Made by a program: the position numbers and the translations under genes
In this document: positions 9,170 to 16,288 of the stretch, one piece after another
Layout: each line of letters opens with the position of its first letter
Numbering within the stretch: position 1 is the first letter of the stretch
Assembly (NCBI GenBank): GCA_903907865.1
Contig: CAIVPR010000008.1
Coordinates: 1-64,000, forward strand
Source of the DNA: an uncultured Acidobacteriia bacterium
Lineage (GTDB): Bacteria; Acidobacteriota; Terriglobia; Bryobacterales; Bryobacteraceae
Reading direction: 5' to 3'
DNA length: 64,000 nt
Notes under the pieces: generated by a model
Seen by the model: only the letters and a program-made list of their open reading frames with translations
What the model was told of the DNA's origin: nothing
Database searches by the model: none

Positions 9170-9856
9170 TTGCCGGGCTCGCTTGCGGCTCTTTTTCTGA
9201 TTCAGACTAGTTTCATAGACCTTGTCAGCCATGGCTCGATTCCAGCCAACGTGGTGTTGGCCCTGTTGGTCTTGATCTCGGTATACTCATGGACCATCAT
9301 CTTCGCGAAGTGGTCCGCGCTGCGGGGTGCCGAGTCGAGCGACCTGCGCTTCCAGCGCGCGTTCCGCAAGTCGAGCGGCCTTGAGGCCGTGATGGTGGCT
9401 AGCGAGCAGTTCCGCCCGTCGCCGCTGGTGTCGGTCTTCGACGGCGGCTACGCCGAGGTCAGCCGGCAAGTGAAGACGCGCGGATCGGTCTCCAACCGCG
9501 AGGCGCTTGGCCGCAGCCTGACCATCGCGACGAACGAGCAGATCGCGCGACTGGAGCAGAATCTCGGGTGGCTGGCGACGACGGCATCCGTTTCGCCGTT
9601 CATCGGACTGTTCGGCACCGTGCTTGGCATCATCCGGGCGTTTCAAAATCTCGGAGCGGCGGGCAGCACGAGCCTGAGCTCGGTCGGACCGGGCATCGCC
9701 GAGGCGTTGATCGCGACCGCGGCCGGACTCTTTGCCGCGATCCCGGCCGCCATGGCCTACAACTACTTCGGCAACGTGCTGAAGCAGATAGGCGGCCGTA
9801 TGGACGACTTCTCGTTGGAGTTCCTGAATCTGGTGGATCGTAGCTTCGGAGACTAG
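9170..9856 (+). CDS. tolQ: TolQ, MotA/TolQ/ExbB proton channel subunit
   Basis: This inner-membrane protein has 228 residues and three membrane segments: ANVVLALLVLISVYSWTIIF near residue 30, VSPFIGLFGTVLGII near 145, and IATAAGLFAAIPAAMAYNYF near 190. The order and the conserved LFGTVLGI and AEALIATAAGL motifs identify the TolQ/ExbB family. With TolR it forms the proton-driven motor that energises TolA. The start is TTG 9170, supported by GGAGGGG. The neighbouring tolR, tolA, tolB, pal and cpoB make TolQ rather than ExbB the right name. A TA module on the opposite strand separates it from tolR. Confidence 0.9.
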   Translation: MPGSLAALFLIQTSFIDLVSHGSIPANVVLALLVLISVYSWTIIFAKWSALRGAESSDLRFQRAFRKSSGLEAVMVASEQFRPSPLVSVFDGGYAEVSRQVKTRGSVSNREALGRSLTIATNEQIARLEQNLGWLATTASVSPFIGLFGTVLGIIRAFQNLGAAGSTSLSSVGPGIAEALIATAAGLFAAIPAAMAYNYFGNVLKQIGGRMDDFSLEFLNLVDRSFGD

Positions 9857-9884
9857 TCGCTTGGCAGAGGGTCTCCGCCTGCCC

Positions 9885-10151
9885 TCAGAACAGATCTGAA
9901 TGCGACCCGGTGCGGATCAGATGAAGATCGTTGGCGTCGATCTTGTAGATCAAAAGCCAATCGGTCTCGAGATGGCACTCACGGGAGCGTACCCAGTCGC
10001 CGCTGAGGGGATGGTCCTTGTATTTGGCGGGCAACGGCCTCTGTTCGGTCAGAATCGATATCGCGTCGCGCAGCTTGGACATGTCTTTCTTGCGTTTCTG
10101 GGCCAGCTTCACGTCGCGCCGGAACTGTGAGCCCTGAATCGGCTGGAGCAC
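9885..10151 (-). CDS. yafQ: YafQ-family toxin (RelE-like mRNA interferase)
   Basis: The protein is 88 residues. The C-terminal half reproduces the YafQ active-site arrangement: RECHLETDWLLIYK and then LIRTGSHSDLF. These correspond to the His, Asp-Trp, Arg, His and Phe residues of E. coli YafQ. It should be a ribosome-dependent endoribonuclease. It lies 3 bases downstream of its DinJ-like antitoxin on the same strand, a complete type II module. It is antisense to, and lies inside, the Tol-Pal operon between tolQ and tolR. Confidence 0.88.
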   Translation of the reverse strand: MLQPIQGSQFRRDVKLAQKRKKDMSKLRDAISILTEQRPLPAKYKDHPLSGDWVRSRECHLETDWLLIYKIDANDLHLIRTGSHSDLF

Positions 10152-10154
10152 AAC

Positions 10155-10409
10155 TCAGATTCCCAAGTCCTTGAATAGTGCTTCCGCGGATTCGAATGGC
10201 CGACCTTTGCCCTGATCGGCGGCCCTCAGGGCCTGAACCGTCGTTGCATTTGGCACTCTAACTTCGAAGGGCAGCGCCTGCTCCGCCGCCACGCGGACCA
10301 AGAGCATCCTCACTGCGTCCGTGATCGAAATCCCCATGCTGGCCAACGCCACTGTCGCCCTCTGCTTGGTCTCCTCGTCCACGCGAACATGGACCATTGT
10401 CGACGCCAT
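10155..10409 (-). CDS. dinJ: DinJ/RelB-family antitoxin
   Basis: The protein is 84 residues. The N-terminal ribbon-helix-helix is clear (MVHVRVDEETKQRATVALA, then GISITDAVRMLLVRVAAEQALPFEV), and the C-terminus (RPFESAEALFKDLGI) should wrap the toxin. The antitoxin-first order and 3-base gap to the YafQ gene are standard. It should repress its own promoter in the 10410-10500 region, which is also upstream of tolR on the other strand, so local binding could affect tolR transcription. That regulatory link is inference. Confidence 0.88.
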   Translation of the reverse strand: MASTMVHVRVDEETKQRATVALASMGISITDAVRMLLVRVAAEQALPFEVRVPNATTVQALRAADQGKGRPFESAEALFKDLGI

Positions 10410-10502
10410 TTGAATGCCCCCCCGAGTTACAGTGTATCGCGCGCAAGGGGGCTCGGGCCGTCTCGGCCCAAGTTTCGGTTCGACGACTTGCCCGATTCAA
10501 CA

Positions 10503-10527
10503 TGTTAGATTCAAGAGGGAAGGGACA
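10503..10527 (+). promoter_or_regulatory. tolR leader resembling the tolQ leader
   Basis: TGTTAGATT (10503-10511) is followed by CAAGAGGGAAGGGACA and an ATG at 10528. It aligns closely with the tolQ leader at 9143-9172 (TGGTAGATT, CAAGGATGGAGGGG, start codon). The resemblance suggests a duplicated promoter/ribosome-binding region that lets tolR be expressed despite the inserted TA module. Promoter activity is not proven. Confidence 0.35.
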
Positions 10528-10587
10528 ATGACGGACCAGCTTTCAACAATCTCTCCTTTCCCTTCGGACGGTCGCCGATGGCGATAA
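10528..10587 (+). CDS. Possible 19-residue leader peptide overlapping the tolR start
   Basis: ATG at 10528 follows a purine-rich AGAGGGAAGGG and encodes MTDQLSTISPFPSDGRRWR. The stop TAA at 10585-10587 lies just beyond the tolR ATG at 10578, in another frame. tolR itself has no good Shine-Dalgarno (GGACGGTCGCCG only), so ribosomes that finish this mini-frame could reinitiate at tolR. The peptide has no recognisable family. It may simply be a relic of the duplicated leader. Confidence 0.3.
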   Translation: MTDQLSTISPFPSDGRRWR

Positions 10588-11024
10588 ACACCGCCGGACT
10601 CGGCGGCGGCAGGCGTTCGAGGGGCGGCCCGCCGTTGGCCGAGATCAACGTTACCCCCTTTGTCGACGTCGCACTGGTTTTGCTGATCATCTTTATGATC
10701 ACCGCGCACGTCATGGAGTATGGGGTCGAGATCGACGTGCCGAAAACCACGACGGTCGCGTCCACCACAAAGGAGTTTCCCGTGGTTTCGCTTACCAAGA
10801 CAGGCGATCTATATCTGGGCAAGGAACCCGTGCGGCTCGCATTGCTGCCGGAGACCATCCGCTCCAAGTATCCGGGGCAGGATTCCGTCTTCGTGCGCGC
10901 CGACGCCCGGACCTATTACGATGCCCTCGCGCAGGTTCTGGCCTCGCTCGGCGCGGCCAAGCTCAAGGTCAATCTGGTCACGCAGCCGGACTCTGCTCCT
11001 GGCAATGCGGGCGGGAAGAAATAG
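10578..11024 (+). CDS. tolR: TolR, ExbD/TolR motor subunit
   Basis: The protein is 148 residues. After a short basic N-terminus it has the family hallmark LAEINVTPFVDVALVLLIIFM, in which the Asp of PFVDVALVLL is the proton-carrying residue of the single membrane helix. A periplasmic domain follows (VPKTTTVAS, VFVRADARTYYDALAQVLASL). It works with TolQ to energise TolA. The start at ATG 10578 is chosen because family members begin a few residues before the glycine/arginine-rich segment. Two bases separate its stop from the TTG start of tolA. Confidence 0.9.
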   Translation: MAINTAGLGGGRRSRGGPPLAEINVTPFVDVALVLLIIFMITAHVMEYGVEIDVPKTTTVASTTKEFPVVSLTKTGDLYLGKEPVRLALLPETIRSKYPGQDSVFVRADARTYYDALAQVLASLGAAKLKVNLVTQPDSAPGNAGGKK

Positions 11025-11026
11025 CC

Positions 11027-11797
11027 TTGGCAGGCGAGGCACAGGATCGGCGCGAGTCGCTGGGCGGACCGTTCTTACGGTCGATGGTGGCCCATGCCGT
11101 CCTCACGGCGGCCGTTCTGTTCTCAGGCTTCTTGAAGGCCGATTCCTGGGGTTCACCTCATGCCAGCAGCGGCTCGGTCGGCGTTGGACTGGTGCAGACC
11201 ATCCCGATCCCGCGCAACGAGGGAAAAACAAACCCGCTCGCCAACGACACACAGAATCTAGCCCCGCAGGAAGAGGCGCAACCAGCCAAGAAGGTGGCCG
11301 TCAAAACGCCGCAGCCAAACGCGCTGGCGGTTCCGGACCGGTTCGACAAAAAAAAGGACAAGAAGGCTGAAAGGACGACGCGTCCCGAGACATACCGTCC
11401 CTTGCAGTACCAAGCCAACCAAGTCTACACAAAAACCGCCCAGGCCGCCAGTTCCCCAATGTACGGGATGGCGGGGTCGGGCGGCATCGACATCGGCCCG
11501 GCCTCGATCCTCGGCACCAAGTTCGGGGCCTACGCGCAGTTGCTGCGCGACCGGATCGCCCAGCACTGGAACACGGCGGACGTGCGGGCCACGCCAACCC
11601 AGAAATGCGCGGTATCGTTTACCATCGCGCGGAATGGGACAATAACGAATGTGCAGGTGACGCAGCCAAGCGGGAGCTATCTTCTGGATACCTCCGCCAA
11701 ACGCGCCATCCTGGATGCCAACCCCCTACCCGCGCTGCCGGCGCAGTTCGACCGCAGCGAGGCGACCGTTGAAATGTGGTTCCAGCTAAAACAATGA
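11027..11797 (+). CDS. tolA: TolA/TonB-type envelope-spanning protein
   Basis: The protein is 256 residues. An N-terminal anchor (SMVAHAVLTAAVLFSGFLK) is followed by a Lys/Pro/Gln-rich periplasmic spacer (about 60-140, including DRFDKKKDKKAE) and a C-terminal TonB/TolA-like domain (YAQLLRDRIAQHWNT, CAVSFTIARNGTITNVQVTQ, ATVEMWFQLK). By position it is the TolA of this operon, linking the TolQR motor to TolB/Pal, although the C-terminal domain resembles TonB more than enterobacterial TolA. It starts at TTG 11027, two bases after tolR. Its stop overlaps the tolB start as ATGA. Confidence 0.82.
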   Translation: MAGEAQDRRESLGGPFLRSMVAHAVLTAAVLFSGFLKADSWGSPHASSGSVGVGLVQTIPIPRNEGKTNPLANDTQNLAPQEEAQPAKKVAVKTPQPNALAVPDRFDKKKDKKAERTTRPETYRPLQYQANQVYTKTAQAASSPMYGMAGSGGIDIGPASILGTKFGAYAQLLRDRIAQHWNTADVRATPTQKCAVSFTIARNGTITNVQVTQPSGSYLLDTSAKRAILDANPLPALPAQFDRSEATVEMWFQLKQ

Positions 11798-13143
11798 CGC
11801 GCAAAACCCTGTACGCCCTGTTGGCCCTGGCCCTCACCAGCGCAGCATTCCTGTTCGGCCAGAACGTCGACATCCGAGAATGGATCACCGGCCACGGCGG
11901 CAAACCCGCCATCGCCGTGACCGATTTCCGCGGTGCCGGGGCTGCCCAACCACTCATGGGCACGTTCAACTCCACCCTTTTTAGCGACCTCGACGGGTCC
12001 AGCCTCTTCGAAATGAAGCCGAAGAGCAACTTTCCCCTGTCGAACCCCCAGCGGCCGGAAGATCTCCGTCCGGAGGACAATAAGCAAGGTTTGGCGCTGG
12101 TCGATTGGAACGGCCCGCCTGTCAACGCGACCCACATCGCATTCGGCTATTCCGCCGCCGTCAACGGCGTCCTTGTGCTTTACGGCTACCTCTACGACAC
12201 CCGCCCCGAGAATTCCCAGGCACCGCAACTCCTTTACGGCCGCTACACCGGGTCGATGGACGCCGCCGGTGCCACCAAGGTGGCGCACGAGTTCGCCAAC
12301 GACATCATCCAGAAGTTCGGCGGCGCGGGCTCGCTGCTGGGCAGCCGAATCTATTTCTCCTCCAACCGCACCGGTGCGGACGAGATCTGGGCCATGGACT
12401 ACGACGGCACCAACCAGAAGGCGCTAACCAGCCTCAAGTCGCTCTCGATCATGCCTGGAGTCTCGCCCGACGGTGCCCGCGTGGCCTTCACAAGCTACGC
12501 CAAGGGAACGCCGCGGATCATGGTCGCTTCGACCGAGAACGGGCGCCTGCTGCCGTTCTACAACCAGGAGGCGTCGCTGAACACGACCCCCAATTTCACG
12601 CCGGACGGCAAACAGATCTACTATGCGTCGTCGGCCAGTGGTTTGGCACAGATTTTCGTCGCCGGGCTGGACGGCCAGGGTTTTCGCCGCATCTCGCGCC
12701 GCGAGGCGATCGCAGTGGAACCCAAGGTGAATCCGAAGAATCCGAACGTTGTGCTGTTCGTCAGCGGCCCCGGTCCCCAGCAAATCTATAAGATGAACGC
12801 CGAGGGCGCGGATGTCGAGCGGATCACCAACGGCGAAGGCGAGGCGTCGAACCCGAGTTGGAACCCCGACGGCCAGCACATCGCATTCTCTTGGACCCGC
12901 GGCTACGCCAAGGGCGATTGGAATGTGTTCGTGATGGACATCGGCTCGAAGCAGTTCGTGCAGCTCACGCACAGCGAGGGACGCAACGAAAACCCGAATT
13001 GGGCCCCCGACGGGCGGCACCTTGTTTTCACCTCCACCCGCAACGGACGTCCGCAGCTATATACAATGTTGGCGGATGGCACCCAGGTGAAGCAGTTGAC
13101 GCAGACGGGGACAAATAGATATCCGGTCTGGGGTGCAAAGTAG
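11794..13143 (+). CDS. tolB: TolB, periplasmic beta-propeller
   Basis: The protein is 449 residues. A signal peptide (LYALLALALTSAAFLFGQ) precedes the TolB N-terminal domain (KPAIAVTDFRGAG, HIAFGYSAAVNGVLVLYGYL) and then PD40 propeller repeats (GSRIYFSSNRTGADEIWAMD, NPSWNPDGQHIAFSW, NENPNWAPDGRHLVFTS). TolB binds Pal and TolA in the periplasm during outer-membrane constriction and lipid homeostasis. The start is set at the ATG at 11794 that overlaps the tolA stop; an in-frame GTG at 11776 would lie inside tolA. Confidence 0.92.
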   Translation: MTRKTLYALLALALTSAAFLFGQNVDIREWITGHGGKPAIAVTDFRGAGAAQPLMGTFNSTLFSDLDGSSLFEMKPKSNFPLSNPQRPEDLRPEDNKQGLALVDWNGPPVNATHIAFGYSAAVNGVLVLYGYLYDTRPENSQAPQLLYGRYTGSMDAAGATKVAHEFANDIIQKFGGAGSLLGSRIYFSSNRTGADEIWAMDYDGTNQKALTSLKSLSIMPGVSPDGARVAFTSYAKGTPRIMVASTENGRLLPFYNQEASLNTTPNFTPDGKQIYYASSASGLAQIFVAGLDGQGFRRISRREAIAVEPKVNPKNPNVVLFVSGPGPQQIYKMNAEGADVERITNGEGEASNPSWNPDGQHIAFSWTRGYAKGDWNVFVMDIGSKQFVQLTHSEGRNENPNWAPDGRHLVFTSTRNGRPQLYTMLADGTQVKQLTQTGTNRYPVWGAK

Positions 13144-13179
13144 CTGTTGTTGGTGTTCAATAGGAGGAACGAGATTTTT

Positions 13180-13998
13180 ATGAAGACAAACGAATGGTAT
13201 CCGGTCCGCCCCTCCACGCGGGCGAGTATTGCTGTCGCAGTAGCTTTGACGCTTTTCGCCGCGGGTTGCAAGAAGAAGGTCGTGATACCGCCTCCGCCAG
13301 CTCCGCAGCCTACCTCCGAGGCTGCCAGGGTCAATCCACCGTCCGCGAGCGCCGCCACCATCGCGGAATTCACGGTTGAGCCCTCCACCATCGAGCGCGG
13401 CCAGTCGGCAAACCTCCGCTGGGCCACCTCCGGCGCGACCGAAGTCTCCATCAGCGGCGGCATCGGCACCGTGGCCGTCAGCGGCACCCGCATCATCCGT
13501 CCCGACGTCACCACCACCTACACCCTGACCGCGACCGGCTCCGCTGGCAACGCCACCCGGACCGCCACGGTTTCCGTGACCGCGCCGCCCCCGCCGCCTC
13601 CTCCCGCTCCGGTGGTGCGCTCGAACGTCGGAACCCTCGAATCGCGCGTCGCCTCCGACCTCCAGGACGCCCTGTTCGACTACGACTCCAACAACATCCG
13701 CGACGATGCCCGCGCCGCCCTCACCGCCGACGCCGCCGCACTCCAGAAGATCTTCGCCGACTTCCCCAGCGCCTCCATCAACCTCGAAGGCCATTGCGAC
13801 GAGCGCGGTTCCGCCGAATACAACCTCGGCCTTGGTGACCGCCGCGCCTCAGCCGTACGCGACTTCATGGTGCAGTTGGGCGTCCCTGCCGCCAAGATCA
13901 AGACCATCAGCTACGGCAAGGAACGGCCGCAGTGCACCGAGGCCAACGAGTCGTGCTGGCAGAAGAACCGCCGCGGCCACTTCTCCGCGAACCAATAA
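13180..13998 (+). CDS. pal: Pal, peptidoglycan-associated lipoprotein with an Ig-like insert
   Basis: The protein is 272 residues. A lipoprotein signal ends in LFAAGC with the lipidated Cys at position 30. A proline-rich linker and an Ig-like domain (about 60-135, STIERGQSANLRWATSGATEV to TYTLTATGSAG) precede the OmpA-like peptidoglycan-binding domain (LFDYDSNNIRDDA, INLEGHCDERGSAEYNLGLG, RRASAVRDFMV, ISYGKERP). The Ig-like segment is absent from classical Pal and probably extends the reach from the outer membrane. GGAGG at 13163-13167 lies 12 bases before the ATG, a little far but the best signal available. Confidence 0.9.
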   Translation: MKTNEWYPVRPSTRASIAVAVALTLFAAGCKKKVVIPPPPAPQPTSEAARVNPPSASAATIAEFTVEPSTIERGQSANLRWATSGATEVSISGGIGTVAVSGTRIIRPDVTTTYTLTATGSAGNATRTATVSVTAPPPPPPPAPVVRSNVGTLESRVASDLQDALFDYDSNNIRDDARAALTADAAALQKIFADFPSASINLEGHCDERGSAEYNLGLGDRRASAVRDFMVQLGVPAAKIKTISYGKERPQCTEANESCWQKNRRGHFSANQ

Positions 13999-14007
13999 AA
14001 GAATCCC

Positions 14008-14895
14008 ATGCGATCCACCAAACATTTCGTCCTCGCAACGCTGCTTCTGGCTGCCCCCGTTTTTGGGGCCAGCCGGGAGCAGCAGGAAATGCAACGCGAC
14101 ATCGCCCAGCTCCAGGATCAAGTCAAAGCGCTTCAAAGCAGCTTCGACCAGAAGATGGCCACCATCCAGGCGCTGCTGCAGCAGGCGCTCGACGCCGGCA
14201 ACAAGGCCAATGTCGGAGTCTCGGTCCTGAGCGCCACTGTCAACCAGACGCTGGACCGCGAACTAGGGGCCAAGCTCCAGCCGATCGCCGGTCTTGCCGC
14301 CAAGGTTGACAACACCAACAACGACGTGTCGGAGGTCCGCAATTCCGTGGCCGACCTGAACACGTCGATGAACAAGGTGATGCAGAAGCTGAACGACATG
14401 GACAACATCCTGAAGGTGTTGTCGGCCCCGCCCGCCGCGCCACCAGCGGCTGCAGCGCCCCCCGCACCGGTGATTCCGCCTGCCTCGACGCTGTTCACAA
14501 ACGCGGTGCGCGACCAGAATGGCGGGAAGTTCGACCTCGCGATCTCCGAGTTCAACGACTTCCTCAAGTTCTACCCGGACGACCCCAACGCCGCCTCGGC
14601 CCAGCTCAACATCGGCGAAGCGCACGCGGCACAGGGCAAGTACGACTTAGCTGCGGCCGATTTCGACGCCGTGGTGGAGCGTTACCCGTCCAACGACGTC
14701 ACGCCGGACGCCCTGTACTCCAAAGGCACCGCATTGCGCCATGCCGGCAAGAAGACGGAAGCGATCACGACGTTCCGCGCAGTGATCGCAAAGTACCCGC
14801 GCAAGGACCAAGCCGCCCAAGCCAAGGACCAGTTGAAGGAAATGGGCGTGGCCGCCGTGGCTCCGGCCGCGACTCCCCTCCGCAAGAAGAAGTAG
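14008..14895 (+). CDS. cpoB: CpoB/YbgF-type Tol-associated TPR protein
   Basis: The protein is 295 residues. The layout is a signal peptide (FVLATLLLAAPVFGA), a coiled coil (about 22-130, REQQEMQRDIAQLQDQVKAL), an Ala/Pro linker, then three TPRs (about 165-285, FTNAVRDQNGGKFDLAISEF, AQLNIGEAHAAQGKYD, ALYSKGTALRHAGKKTEA). This coiled coil plus TPR order is that of YbgF/CpoB, which coordinates Tol with peptidoglycan synthesis. It follows pal by 9 bases and closes the conserved part of the operon. Confidence 0.88.
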   Translation: MRSTKHFVLATLLLAAPVFGASREQQEMQRDIAQLQDQVKALQSSFDQKMATIQALLQQALDAGNKANVGVSVLSATVNQTLDRELGAKLQPIAGLAAKVDNTNNDVSEVRNSVADLNTSMNKVMQKLNDMDNILKVLSAPPAAPPAAAAPPAPVIPPASTLFTNAVRDQNGGKFDLAISEFNDFLKFYPDDPNAASAQLNIGEAHAAQGKYDLAAADFDAVVERYPSNDVTPDALYSKGTALRHAGKKTEAITTFRAVIAKYPRKDQAAQAKDQLKEMGVAAVAPAATPLRKKK

Positions 14896-14911
14896 TTTCG
14901 AGGAGAATCCC

Positions 14912-15754
14912 GTGGGCAAAGTACTCGCCGCCGTCTTGATCGCCAGTCTGTCGTTGACGGCTGGCGAGTACCCCCGGGAACTCAACGCATATCCCGGAAC
15001 AACCCCGAAGCTCGACGGCGTGATCTCGCCCGGAGAGTGGGACGACGCCGTCACATTCACCAACGCGGGCTGGATCCCCCAGTTCTCCCCCACCACCAAC
15101 CCCAAGGACCTTTCGCTGAAAGGCTACGTCAAACACGACGGCAAGCGCCTCTACTTCGCCTTCGACGTGACCGACGACGTGCTCTACGGTATCGACACCC
15201 CCCGTTGGCTGCCGTCCGAAAACGCCAAGGCGCATGAACTGTCACGCGACGGTTACCCGTGGTTCGGCGACGAAATGGAACTCCTCGTCAACGCCGCCAA
15301 CAAATGGGTGGCCAACGAGGATTCTGCGGGCGACGGCAGTTCGTGGCAGATGGTCTGCAACCTCACGAAGTCGCGCAAAGGCGGCGTCGGCGTGGGTGGG
15401 TTGCTGGAGGGCGAGCCCCGCAAACTCGAAAGCGCTTGGAACACTTACCAGAAGTGGATTCTGGAAGGCTCGCAGACCTGCGCCGCGAAACCCAAGCCCG
15501 GCGGACATGGCTACGTCATCGAGTGGGCGGTAAATTTCGACCCGTGTTTGGAGGTCGAGCCGGGCAAGTTTTATTCGACGTCGATGGGAGACCGCAAGAT
15601 GGGGCTGAACATCGCGCTGGGGGATCTGGATCTGCCGGAGACCGGCGAAGGCAACTTCGGACATTTCCACCACGAGGACTGGTTTGCGGGCGAGAAGAAT
15701 CTGCGCACGCACCTGAAGCAGTTCGGGACCTTGTGGATGCGGGCGAAACGATAG
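14912..15754 (+). CDS. Secreted CBM9-like (carbohydrate-binding family 9-like) protein
   Basis: The protein is 280 residues with a GTG start preceded by GAGGAGA. A signal peptide (LAAVLIASLSLTAG) leads into a DOMON/CBM9-like beta-sandwich: TPKLDGVISPGEWDDAV, LYFAFDVTDD, YPWFGDEMELLVNA, and a late IEWAVNFDPC. This fold binds sugars or haem in other proteins, and no catalytic module is attached. It lies 16 bases after cpoB, so it is probably cotranscribed with Tol-Pal, although it is not part of the usual operon. Ligand unknown. Confidence 0.7.
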   Translation: MGKVLAAVLIASLSLTAGEYPRELNAYPGTTPKLDGVISPGEWDDAVTFTNAGWIPQFSPTTNPKDLSLKGYVKHDGKRLYFAFDVTDDVLYGIDTPRWLPSENAKAHELSRDGYPWFGDEMELLVNAANKWVANEDSAGDGSSWQMVCNLTKSRKGGVGVGGLLEGEPRKLESAWNTYQKWILEGSQTCAAKPKPGGHGYVIEWAVNFDPCLEVEPGKFYSTSMGDRKMGLNIALGDLDLPETGEGNFGHFHHEDWFAGEKNLRTHLKQFGTLWMRAKR

Positions 15755-15854
15755 GCGCCATGGGCCGGACCCAATCAGGCTGGCACCACCGATGTCCTAC
15801 CGATAGTTGAACACGCCACCCCAAAGTTCCGTATATTGGATAGGGAGACACCAA

Positions 15855-16187
15855 ATGTACTGCACCAAATGTGGCACCGAACTCAAGGATGCCGACAAAT
15901 TCTGTTCCGACTGCGGCAATCCGACGGGCTCCGCCTACTCGGCAACGGCGTTCGCGGCCCCTCCGCCGCCGCCTCCGGGACCGCAACCCAACCAGCGGTT
16001 GCTGCTGGACAAGAAAAACAAGAAGGTCGCCGGTGTCTGCGCCGGTTTCGCACGCTACTTCGGAGTCGACCTCGTCCTCATGCGCGTCATCTGGCTGGCG
16101 GTGGCCATCACGACCGGTGTCGGATTCCTGGTCTACCTCGCCGCTTGGATTGTAGTCCCCAGCGACCAAGGCCTGCAGTACGCATAA
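15855..16187 (+). CDS. Zinc-ribbon plus PspC domain membrane protein
   Basis: The protein is 110 residues. A zinc ribbon (MYCTKCGTELKDADKFCSDC) is followed by a proline-rich linker and a PspC domain (LLLDKKNKKVAGVCAGFARY, DLVLMRVIWLAVAITTG, LVYLAAWIVVPS). PspC proteins sense envelope stress in the phage-shock response, and this fused form is common outside Proteobacteria. The start is the ATG at 15855 with GGGAGA six bases upstream. It lies between the Tol-Pal region and the PSCyt1 protein with no tight linkage to either. Confidence 0.85.
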   Translation: MYCTKCGTELKDADKFCSDCGNPTGSAYSATAFAAPPPPPPGPQPNQRLLLDKKNKKVAGVCAGFARYFGVDLVLMRVIWLAVAITTGVGFLVYLAAWIVVPSDQGLQYA

Positions 16188-16288
16188 GGGGGTTGCGGCG
16201 ACTACGTCCATCCGGGCTGCGGATTCGTATTCATCGGCGCGAGGGTGCCAATAGAGAACGTTTTGCGATATCGTAATGGGGAGAACCC

